Positions 55,926 through 64,000 of a stretch of DNA of 64,000 nt are shown here, piece by piece (position 1 is the stretch's first letter; each line of letters begins with the position of its first letter). Position numbers and translations under genes: made by a program. Source of the stretch: Sabethes cyaneus (lineage: Eukaryota; Arthropoda; Insecta; Diptera; Culicidae); NCBI RefSeq assembly GCF_943734655.1, contig NC_071354.1, forward strand, positions 233,113,206 through 233,177,205. The letters are read 5' to 3'. The notes beneath the pieces are model-generated. The model was not told the origin of the DNA and made no database searches. It saw only the letters and a program-made list of their open reading frames with translations.

Positions 55926-56329
55926 CACCTGGATAAGATCACAATAGATCAAATTGCTGGTCGTAGTGATAATATCCACACAAAAAAAAACAAAACAAAA
56001 AATAAAGAAACTTAAGAACAAACTGTTCTTCGAATTTATACAAATATGTTGTTTCCACTACGTTGCATCGTTCTTCCAAAGGGGAATGATGTATTTCTAT
56101 ATATGTTTTTCGCAAGATCATAACTTACCCATCTGGATTAAATTTTTACATAATTTTCAGCGCAACTATTTGAAATCCTACGAATAAATCGATCCACTAA
56201 GTGCAAATTTTGTAGAATATCATTTCTTTCCATTTTACTTCTACTTTACTTTTTATACTTTACTTACTACACTGGTAAAATGGCTGGCTGATAAACGACA
56301 GAATAAAGCGTACCGCCGCTTCCTTATGC

Positions 56330-57860
56330 ACCTGTAGGTTGGCAAAAGTCCCGACGGTAGTTCACAGCCTCTTATTCAACAGTTCCTATCCCTACTAGCA
56401 CGGGTGTTACAAAGTTGTTGGGGTAACCGAAATATGACTAATTTTAGTCGTAATCCGGCTAATTTAACTAAAAGGACCTATATTGTGCTACTTGAGATGC
56501 CTACCACCTCAAGGTACCAGGCAGGATACGAGCATGGAGGAGATCGGATAGCCAACCCCGATGGAAGCCAAGGTCTTATGCTGATACGGATGGAGGGTCT
56601 CTTTTGAGCTTCGTTGATTTTACGGCGTGACGGGGTGTTGATGCTGCAGGTGCATTCTACCACCATGAAAAACTTATAAGCAATGAACGATGAACAAAGA
56701 ACAAAGAAGTTCGAACTGAAATCGGAAATCGGAATAGACCCATGCGACGAAAATAGACTCGGGATGGGGAACTGCCGATCTTTCAACTCCCAAGGAAGCA
56801 ATTTTCGGAAGAAAAAGCGCTGTAGTTGGAGCGGCTGGAACATTCTCAGGAGACGCGACAGTTCTACCAGAAACTGAACGGATACCGCAAAGGTTTTGTA
56901 CTACGAGCCGAAATGTGTCGGAATAAGAATGACAGAATGTTGACGGACAATCGTGAGGTGACCGAAAGGTGGGTGCAGCACTTCGATGAACACCTGAATG
57001 GCGCCCTGGCGAAAAACCAGGGCAGCGGAAAAAGTAATTTCGTTGGTGCGACAAACGGAGAAGAGGTTTCTGCTCGCACGATAGGCGAAATTAAGGATGT
57101 TATTATACAACTAAAGAACAATAAATCGGCTTGGAAAGATGGCATTGGACCAGAGTTTATTAAAATGGGACCAGAAAAGTTGACCATCTGTTTGCAAGAA
57201 TTTGCTTGTGGTTAGCTTCTTCTTCAGTATGGAGCCGGGGGGGCTCGAGCACTCGTCTCCATTCAACTCGGTCTTGGGCCATTCGTCGCCAGTTTCCTAG
57301 TCGTCTCAGAAGTCGCAAATCGCTTTCGACCTGGTTGAGCCATCGTGCACGTTGGGCCACCCTGTTCCTGGGGCCGGTTTAGTTGTTGAAGAGGACTATT
57401 TTCGTCGCACTGTCGTCCGGCACTCTCCGCTTTCAGTTTGTACTCCGCCAAATATCTACCGACTACAGACTACAGACGTTATTTGGCGCAGTAAAAACTG
57501 AAAGCGGAGGGTGGCGTAGGCGTATGAATTACGAGCTACAGGCACTGCTTGGAGAGATCCATTCGTACATCTGGCGAAAGTCGGAAGGCTACGGCGGGCC
57601 GGACACGTCGTAAGGTTTGCCCGTGGAATGGCCCACTTGCTATAGCCGCAATCGAACGGAAAGTTTCGCGTACTATTTTTGGCATTAAAAATGGGAAGCG
57701 AAGAATGGCTCAAGCGTATGAACCGAGGGATCTGCAAGCACTCCTTGAAGATCTTTCCATCGTCACTCCGGGCCAGATAGAGTGGAAACGAGTTCTCGAT
57801 ACAGCACAGCATGCAGCATCTCGGTTCTAAGCTGCTAAGGAAGGAAGGAAGTACACAAAA
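56330..57860 (+). mobile_element. RTE-like element with internal deletions and a nested insertion
   Basis: The 5' untranslated region parallels that of the 16.2-kb element (CAGCCTCTTATTCAACAG, GATACGAGCATGGAGGAGAT, GCCAACCCCGATGGAAGC). Most of the endonuclease is deleted. The RT linker survives as LEHSQETRQFYQKLNGYRKG to SAWKDGIGPEFIKMGPEKL, then a 404-bp insertion follows (57212-57615). A short C-terminal stretch comes next (ERKVSRTIFGIKNGKRRMAQ, then IEWKRVLDTAQHAASRF). It is a subfamily distinct from the 16.2-kb element. Confidence 0.75.
57212..57615 (-). mobile_element. RTE-like C-terminal copy with 5' inversion (twin priming)
   Basis: Near-duplicate 11-mers TTTGCTTGTGG (57201-57211) and TTTGCCCGTGG (57616-57626) bracket the insert. 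The minus-strand part holds the element 3' end (PDDSATK..., AQRARWLNQVESDL, tail GAAGAAGAAG). The remaining part, 57477-57615, is on the plus strand and holds the segment just upstream in the protein (GGWRRRMNYELQALLGE to the GHVVR codons). The two parts meet in the protein exactly at GHVVR/MPDD. Confidence 0.82.
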
Positions 57861-58465
57861 GTAGGTGAATACCATTAGAAATATTCGAAAAAAATCCTCA
57901 TAGAATGACAATAAACCAATATTATTAAGAAAATTTGGAATAAACTGATCTTCGAGTTTAAACAAAAATGATTTTCTATTAGGTTGCATCATTTTTCCAA
58001 TGGGGGAGGATGTACCATATCTCCGTTCCTTAGCACAATATTTCTAGAATCTTCAATTTCAATTCATTCGGTGGTGAATGACCCTTTGGATTAAAACCAC
58101 AAAAAAAATTCAACTCTTTCCATTTTACTCATGCCCTAAACCGGCGAGCGCAGAGTGAGCGAATAGCTTCTTACATATTTTCTGTTCAATAGTACATTGC
58201 TTGGACATGACAACAATGTGCTCATGCTGGCGAACTGGGCCGGGAGCCACACCTTCTCAAAAAATTATTGCATAACATAATAATTCCTGAAGGTGCAACA
58301 GGAAAGTCAGGAGTTGTCAACACTGGCGTTCCCAGTCCTAAACGGAAGGTGGGTACAGACCTTCCAAAAGCATGCTTTGGCCTGAAAATTACCGAATAAT
58401 CGTAGGATGGCGAATCTTTTTCACAATTAATTTACAAAAATAAGAAAAAGCTTCGGTATAAATTT
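57861..58465. other. 3' region of RTE-like subfamily, then unassigned
   Basis: 57870-58020 shares ordered blocks with 55960-56110 (CTGATCTTCGAGTTTA/CTGTTCTTCGAATTTA, GTTGCATCATTTTTCCAA/GTTGCATCGTTCTTCCAA). Beyond about 58130 nothing is recognised. Confidence 0.45.
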
Positions 58466-58615
58466 CTTTTAAACTTGTCCCTTTTTTATCGACTGATAAA
58501 CTGATTTATTCGCAGCCGGTTGCTAGATTACACGGCAATTACTGGGCTGGTTCAGCGATCTTACTGACTCTTGCAGCACTGTCCAGCCGATATTCTAACG
58601 TACGATAGTAGGCTT
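58466..58615 (-). mobile_element. tRNA-derived SINE (family S), partial
   Basis: The minus strand shows GCAACCGGCTGCGAATAAAT and GATAAAAAAGGGACAAGTT, the family-S tail, and a body block GTCAGTAAGATCGCTGAACC with GCCCAGTAATTGCCGTG. The tRNA head is poorly preserved. Confidence 0.55.
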
Positions 58616-58641
58616 GTGTGATCAGAATCGTACTTTGTAGC

Positions 58642-59554
58642 AACTTACTTACTTATTCAGCCGAGAGCCGGGGTGGCTCTTGCCGTATCAAGAATTCCTC
58701 TCCATTGTACTCGGTCCTGGGCCACTCGTCGCCAATTTGTTGCACGTCTCGACACACGCAAGTCGGCTTAAACCTGGTCGAGCCATCTAGCACGTTGAGC
58801 CCCTCTATTCCTGGTGCCGGTGGGGTTCTTGAAGAGAACGGATTTCACTACACAGTCGTCCGGCATCCTTGCGACGTGGCCGGCTCACTGTAGTCTCCCA
58901 ACTTTCGCCAGGTGTACGATAGGAATCTCTCTAAGCAGTGCCTGTAGCTCGTGATTCATACGTCTCCGCTACTCTCCGCTTTCCGTTTGTACTCCACCAA
59001 AAATAGTCCGCAACACCTTTCGTTCAAAAACGGCAAGTGCACGTATGTCGTCCGTAAGCAAGGTTAGTGTCTCAAGTCCGTAGAAGACTACCGGTTTTAT
59101 TAGCGTTTTGTACATCGTCAGCTTTGTGCGGCGGCGTATGCTCCTAGATCGAAACGTCTTGCGGAGGGAAAAGTAGGATCGATTTCCAGCTTGAATGCGT
59201 CGTTGGATCTCCTTACTTGTATTATTGTCGGTGGAGACCAAAGATCCCAAATATACGAACTCATCAACCACTTCTAGTCAAGAAATCAAACGAGTCAAAC
59301 GTTGCTTTCTCTGGAACCTCTTCCTACCATATATTTGGTTTTCGACGCATTGATTTGTAACCCCATCTTCCTAGCCTCCGTTTTTAGTCAGGCGTAGATT
59401 GCCTCCGCCGTCCCACGGTTTCTACTAGAAACTTTCTAGTAATAATGTTGAGGTCGTCTGCAAAGGCTGGGAGATAGCTAGTCTTGCTGAAGATCGTTCC
59501 TCTCGCTTCGAAGCCCGCTCGCCGGATCACACCTTCAATAGCGGTATTCAATAA
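58642..59554 (-). pseudogene. RTE-like RT, C-terminal half (broken)
   Basis: Reads NTAIEGVIRRAGFEARGTIF, PAFADDLNII (catalytic aspartates kept), then after frame changes VDEFVYLGSLVSTDNNTSKE, SIRRRTKLTMYKTLIKPVVF, VLRTIFGGVQTESGE and the final QDRVQWRGILDTARATPALG. Confidence 0.82.
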
Positions 59555-59576
59555 TCTATACCTATAAAGAAGGATT

Positions 59577-59666
<90 letters not shown>
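59577..59666 (+). repeat. (CTGT)n microsatellite inside the Helitron
   Basis: About 22 uninterrupted copies of the tetranucleotide, 20 bp from the Helitron 5' end. Confidence 0.98.
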
Positions 59667-59789
59667 CTGTGTTCCTTATAGAATCAAAAACTACTGTACC
59701 AATCGGCGTGAAAATTTGCATGTAGAGGTTTTTGGGGCCAGGAAAGGTTTTAGTGATGGTTAGAGACCCCTCCCATACAAATGAAACAC

Positions 59790-60790
59790 AAATTTCTGCA
59801 TAACTCGAGAACTAATCAAGCAAATAGAACCAAATTTGGCATGTGGGTGTTTTCGGTGACAAGAATTTATTCTAGGGTAATTTGAGACCCCTCCCCTCTT
59901 TATAAGGGGAATTATAACTCCTCTCCCCTTTAAGAGGGGGGGTTTCCGTACAAATTTCCTCATAACTCGAGAACTAATCAAGCAAATGGAACCAAATTTG
60001 GCACGTGAAAGTTTTCGAGGGCAAGAAAATTTTCTATGTTGAATTAGGACCCCTCCTCACTTTAAGAGGGGGGGCTCCTGTACAAATGAAATACCAATTT
60101 CCTCATAACTCGAGAACTAATCAAGCGAATTGAACCAAATTTGGCATATGTGTGTTTTTGGAGACAATTTTTTTTTCAATGATGAATTGGGACCCCTCCC
60201 CACTTTAGGAGGGGGGGTCCCATACAAACGAAATACAAATTTCCCCATAACTCGAGAACTAATCAAGCAAATAGAACCAAATTCGGCATGTGGAGGTTTT
60301 TGGAGGCAAAAATATTTTCTACGGTGAATTAGGATCCTTCCACACTTCAAGAGGGGGGGCTTCTACACAAATGAAATACAAATTTCCTCATAATTCGAGA
60401 ACTAATCAAGCAAATGGAACCATATTTGGCATGTGGGTGTTTTTGGAGGCGAACGAATATTCAAACGAAATACAAATTTGCTCATAACTTTAGAACTAAT
60501 CAAGCAAATGGAACCAAATTTGGCATGTGAGAGTTTTAGATGGCAGAATTTTTTTTCTATGGTGTATTACGACCCCTTTCCCTTTTAAGAGGGTGGGCTC
60601 CCATACAAATGAAATACAAATTTCCTTATAATTTGAGTACTAATCAAGCAAATGGAACCAAATTTAGCATGTAGGAGATTTTTGAGTCTTGAATTTATTT
60701 TATGATAGTTAGAGACCTCTCACCCTTGTGGCAGGGGGATATGGACTCTCATACAAATAAAACAGAAATTTTTGCGAAACTCAAAAACTA
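59790..60790 (+). repeat. 141-bp tandem units of the Helitron
   Basis: Units start at about 59803, 59966, 60106, 60250, 60391, 60487 (shortened) and 60631. Each contains AACTCGAGAACTAATCAAGC, GGAACCAAATTTGGCATGTG, a TTTTCTA(T/C)GGTGAATT block, C-rich and G-rich runs that could pair (CCCCTCCC...GAGGGGGGG), and ACAAATGAAATACAAATTTC. Confidence 0.92.
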
Positions 60791-61040
60791 ATCCAACTCG
60801 AGAAATTCGAGAGTCTTCCATAAAACATTAATCAATAACAAGACCACAAAAACTATCTATAGTAACACTAGATCATTCAGGACGAGCCGGTCGCGAGTGT
60901 TGCCGGTGACCCGCCTTCGGAAGCGCCGCCCACTGGGGGGCTTGCAAAACTCGAGATAGTGACAAAGATCATCCGAGATTCATGATTTATGTACAACACA
61001 GGTAAATTTGTGACAATACGAAGTTTGTCGGGTCAGCTAG

Positions 61041-61930
61041 TAAATAATAAACAGGACAGTCCATCCCCTGGCCGTAGCCCTCTGCGCGATTCGAAAGGAC
61101 TTGAGAGTGTCGCCGAAACGCGCACGTTCCAGAGTAGCTTTGATCAGCCGCGTCAGTTGTCCGAAAAACCGTACTCGTGCATTATCTGCCATAGCTGTTC
61201 GCCTTCAACGGTATCGTATGCTGCTCTGAAATCTCTCGACATTTCTGGAGGATTTGTCGGAGAGTAAAAATTTGATCCGTAGTAGCACGGGCCCCCATAA
61301 AGTTCGCCTGATACTGCCCTACGAATTCTCTTGCTATTGAGGATAGACGATGCAACAAAATCTGGGAGAGCACCTTGTAGGCGGCGTTGACCAGCGTAAT
61401 GCCGCGATAGTTACAGCAGTCTAGCCTGTCGCCCTTTTTGTAGATGGGACAAACTACGCCTTCCATCCACTCCTCCGGTAGTTTCTCTTCTTCCCAAATC
61501 CTTGAAATCAGCCAGTGAAGTGCCGTTGCTAGCGGTTCTCAGCCCTTTTTGTAGAGTTCTGCCGGGAGTCGGTCCACTCCGGTGGCTCTATTATTCTTCA
61601 GAAGGCCGATTTTTCGCCGGATCTCTTCGAGATCGGGAGCCGGTACGCTGTTGTCGTTTGAATGTACTCCAAGGTTAACTTCCACTGCGTCTCCTGCTGC
61701 TATATCGCCATTGAGGTGCTCATCGAAGAACTGCTTCCATCTGTCAACCACCTCGCGCTCGTTTGTGATTAGATCCCTTCCCTCGTCCCTACACATGCCA
61801 GATTTTGGTGTGTGGGCTTTGCGAGTTTGGTTCACCTTCTCGTAAAACTTGCGGGTGTCATTTGAAGCTTTGAAGGTAACTGGACGGTATTTGGGACGCA
61901 ATTGAACTATTTTTCGCAAAAATTTCAACC
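61041..61930 (-). pseudogene. RTE-like RT, N-terminal half (broken)
   Basis: On the minus strand: NDTRKFYEKVNQTRKAHTPK, VVDRWKQFFDEHLNGD, NNRATGVDRLPAELYKKG, a stop, then WISRIWEEEKLPEEW in pieces, MEGVVCPIYKKGDRLDCCNY, RGITLVNAAYKVLSQILLHR, REFVGQYQANFMGARATTDQ. A frameshift precedes the first catalytic aspartate block. It retains the linker missing from the 16.2-kb copy. Confidence 0.85.
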
Positions 61931-62243
61931 AATTAGGTTAAAAGTTTCAAAGTTTGGAGCTCCACCATTAAGACTAGTAGACAAGTCCTACCCGTCAAAT
62001 TCGAAGTGTACTTCAAAAGTGGAATTAAATTAGACATGAAATAAGACCTAAAATGGGACATTATATTAGGCTTAAAATTAGACTTAAATTGAATTTGAAA
62101 TCGGAGGTAAAATTGAAAATATATAAGCCCCTGAAATGGACCTCAATGGAACTTGAAATTTGCACTTGAAATTGGACATGAAATCGGAGGTAAAATTTGA
62201 AATTTAACTAGACTTGAAATTGGTTTTAAAGTGGGATAGGGTA

Positions 62244-62455
62244 GAGGATCCATATTTCGCCAGTTTGATGAATCCAAAGCCTTTTTACATATTTTTGGTA
62301 GACTTAAAAGAAATTATCTGTCGATTTGGTAACAATAAGATCATGTACTACCAAAAATAATTAATTCCTTTGACTTGTTACTAATTTATCAGGTATTACT
62401 TACAATTCGAAAATACCACTGGCGAAATTTGGCTCCTGGCGAAATATGGATCCTC
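62244..62455. mobile_element. Tc1/mariner-type MITE
   Basis: TA at 62242-62243 and 62456-62457 flanks perfect inverted termini beginning GAGGATCCATATTTCGCCAG. The element is 212 bp with no coding frame. Confidence 0.9.
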
Positions 62456-62865
62456 TATTAGACTTCAATGGGATTTTAAATCGCGCACGGAAACCAGGAA
62501 ATGGTATACCATGGTATTGAAGCGTCTGGAATTTGACCGGATATCGGTAGTAAAGTTGAAGCTCAATTAGATTCTGAAAACATAAAATTGAACATAATTG
62601 GACATAAGAATACACTTACAATTAGACTTCAAATTGGTCTTAAAATCGGTCATCAAACTTGAAATTAAAATAAAACCTAAACCGGGATTTTAAATTGAAC
62701 TTGAGATCAAGAGGTAATTTGAATTAAATTGAACATGAAATTGGCTTTAAAACGGGACTTGGAAATTGGACTTCAATTGTACTTCAAATTGCACTCAATA
62801 TTAAGCTTCAGGTTTTGAAATCGGAAGTCAAGTTTTACTTAAATTTAGTAAATGTAGAAATTATA

Positions 62866-63059
62866 GGGGAATGTCGTCGTGGTTGGGCCGTCTTTTGGTC
62901 CATGAATTTCATTTTAAAAGAAGTTTTGGAAATTTAACAAAGGTCTAAATACAAAGGTCTAAATACGAACTGTTAATAAGACCTTTGTAAAGTTTCCAAA
63001 GTTTTTTTTGAAATGAAATTTGTGGACCAAAAGATGGCCCAACCACGACGACATTCCCG
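62866..63059. mobile_element. Near-palindromic TA-flanked MITE
   Basis: TA at 62864-62865 and 63060-63061 brackets arms that start GGGGAATGTCGTCGTGGTTG and pair over about 85 bp each, leaving a short centre with a small direct repeat (AAAGGTCTAAATACAAAGG). No coding frame. Confidence 0.9.
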
Positions 63060-63125
63060 TACTTGAAGTTGGACTTAAAATCGAAATTAAAAACTCGGTA
63101 ATAGACATGAAGTAAAATTTGTAAA

Positions 63126-64000
63126 AAAATTATGCTACTTAAAAGTTGCGTTAAAAGTTCTATAACAAGCTAGATTTTTACAGCAGTAATTGGGAAAAGA
63201 ATAATAAAAATGAAATCAATTTTTCTCTCTGGTTCTGTGACAGCAAACATCAAATTCTTGGAGGCATTATTTTCTCATCGGACGGGATGAAATGCGTAGA
63301 ACTTTCTTCATTTCCCATTTTTTTACGATCACCAACGAAAGTGCATCGGGTCTGGAAGCTTTCAAATAGAAATATTTTTCTTTGTTTTTGGTTTTCATCG
63401 CCACAACGAATAGCCCCGGCTAAAATATTTCTAAAACAATGAAACGTAAACGTGAAAACTTTTTCACGGAGCCTACCATTTGTTGGTGGCGGCCCCGGAT
63501 ATAACTGCTGCCGGTTCGGCTTGTTTCGGCTTTATTGAGCTAAGGGCGGCCTAAATGGAGTCGTCTTCATTCCGTCCTATCCGATCCGTGCCGTGGTACG
63601 TGGTACAGCGAGTGGTACAACACCAATTTCCGGCATCCGTTCGGTTCATTAGAGCTCGAGTAAGTGGAATACTATGAGGCATTGCTATATAGTTGCACCC
63701 CTGCCCCTCCTGGAATGGAAACTGGAACAGAAAACAGAAAAGTTTTGCTTCGTTCCGTATTTTCTTCGATTTTACTGGTTGGTAGGAAGTCATCAGCCTT
63801 GAATCTGCACAGCCGAAAGTAAAGATTTATGGCGCTCGCTCGCGTCATTGTGCGCGGTGTAAGAATGTGCAACATTCGATGAATACCTACTATTGTCTGG
63901 TGGCAACCATTACCACCCGGCTTTGGTTTAATTAAGTTTCCGAGGGGGGGACTTCGAAATTGTTAGACAACAATGGATCATACTGTTTCGGGTTGAAAGT
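63126..64000. other. Unassigned, apparently low-copy DNA
   Basis: No transposon recognised. GC-richer from 63460 with CGG and CCG motifs; short open frames only. Confidence 0.35.

Larger units (their letters stand above)
59555..61040 (+). mobile_element. Complete non-autonomous Helitron
   Basis: It starts with TCTATACCTATAAAG and ends with GGGTCAGCTAG. A small hairpin (GACAA, 8-nt loop, TTGTC) lies 11 bp before the end. It sits between a host A and T with no target duplication, all Helitron hallmarks. Inside are (CTGT)n and about seven 141-bp units. No Rep/helicase is encoded, so it depends on another element. It lies within an RTE-like reverse transcriptase frame. Confidence 0.9.
58642..61890 (-). 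mobile_element. 5'-truncated RTE-like element split by a Helitron
   Basis: On the minus strand it enters at NDTRKFYEKVNQTRK (about 61860), passes RT motifs, is interrupted by the Helitron at 59555-61040, and continues to the C-terminus and a (TAAG)n/(GAATAAG) tail at about 58642. It is the same subfamily as the 16.2-kb element but has independent frameshifts and stops. Confidence 0.85.
61980..63125. repeat. Degenerate ACTTGAAATTGG minisatellite
   Basis: Short units recur throughout in variants such as GGACTTGAAATTGG, GAACTTGAAATTTG, AGACTTAAAATTGG, GACATGAAATCGGAGG and GACTTCAAATTGG. Spacing is about 10-12 bp, sometimes in 24-bp pairs. Non-coding. Two MITEs (62244-62455, 62866-63059) interrupt it. 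Confidence 0.85.

Noticed and set aside
59577..60790. CRISPR array
   Set aside because: The repeats are contiguous 141-bp satellite units within a Helitron, without spacers of uniform length, and the genome is eukaryotic.

Overview
This window is eukaryotic, transposon-dominated intergenic DNA. Its overall flavour is dipteran, most likely a mosquito. The pointers are non-LTR retrotransposons with Jockey/CR1-like and RTE-like proteins, tRNA-derived SINEs, a Helitron with internal 141-bp repeats behind a (CTGT)n tract, many TA- and TTAA-flanked MITEs, and AT-rich single-copy DNA. The mosquito assignment rests on general familiarity with such repeats and was not checked against a database. I found no intact host protein-coding gene. 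Nearly every long open frame belongs to a transposon, and the only host-gene-like sequence is a broken histone H3 3' end near 26 kb.

Layout. 1-426: pentanucleotide satellite (CTACC/CTATC). 0.55-2.7 kb: small nested elements and duplicated repeats. 2.7-5.6 kb: unassigned. 5.6-12.1 kb: tRNA-like SINE, minisatellites, a Helitron-type repeat array, a Jockey-like element split by a young RTE-like copy, and a decayed Tc1/mariner-type transposase. 12.1-16.2 kb: unassigned. 16.2-19.5 kb: a full-length RTE-like retrotransposon with 13-bp target-site duplication. 19.8 kb: a periodic palindrome array. 21.2-24.5 kb: a Jockey-like element with both endonuclease and reverse transcriptase. 24.8-26.1 kb: RTE fragment, second Helitron-type array, histone H3 remnant. 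26.2-30.1 kb: a Jockey-like element invaded by three MITEs, itself inside an older repeat. 30.5-35.8 kb: a 4.9-kb-spaced inverted duplication around mostly unassigned DNA and a transposase fragment. 36.3-43.5 kb: endonuclease and RT fragments, a mariner element with roughly 460-bp inverted repeats, SINEs and a MITE. 43.5-48.5 kb: unassigned, GC-richer between about 45.6 and 47.9 kb. 49.2-53.1 kb: a hAT-like element containing a 635-bp foldback. 53.9-58.6 kb: repeat copies, a SINE, and an RTE-like copy with a twin-primed insertion. 58.6-61.9 kb: an RTE-like copy split by a complete non-autonomous Helitron. 62-63.1 kb: a degenerate minisatellite holding two MITEs.

How it fits together. The window is best read as stratified insertions. 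Several layers can be ordered because target-site duplications are visible, or because conceptually removing the inserted element reconnects the host element's reading frame. The youngest-looking sequences are the RTE-like copies at 8.4-9.6 kb (uninterrupted 3' ORF) and 16.2-19.5 kb. No new multi-gene system is evident. The most interesting signals are structural: inversions inside RTE-like copies, foldbacks, arrays shared with a Helitron, a 21-bp-periodic palindrome array, and the histone remnant.
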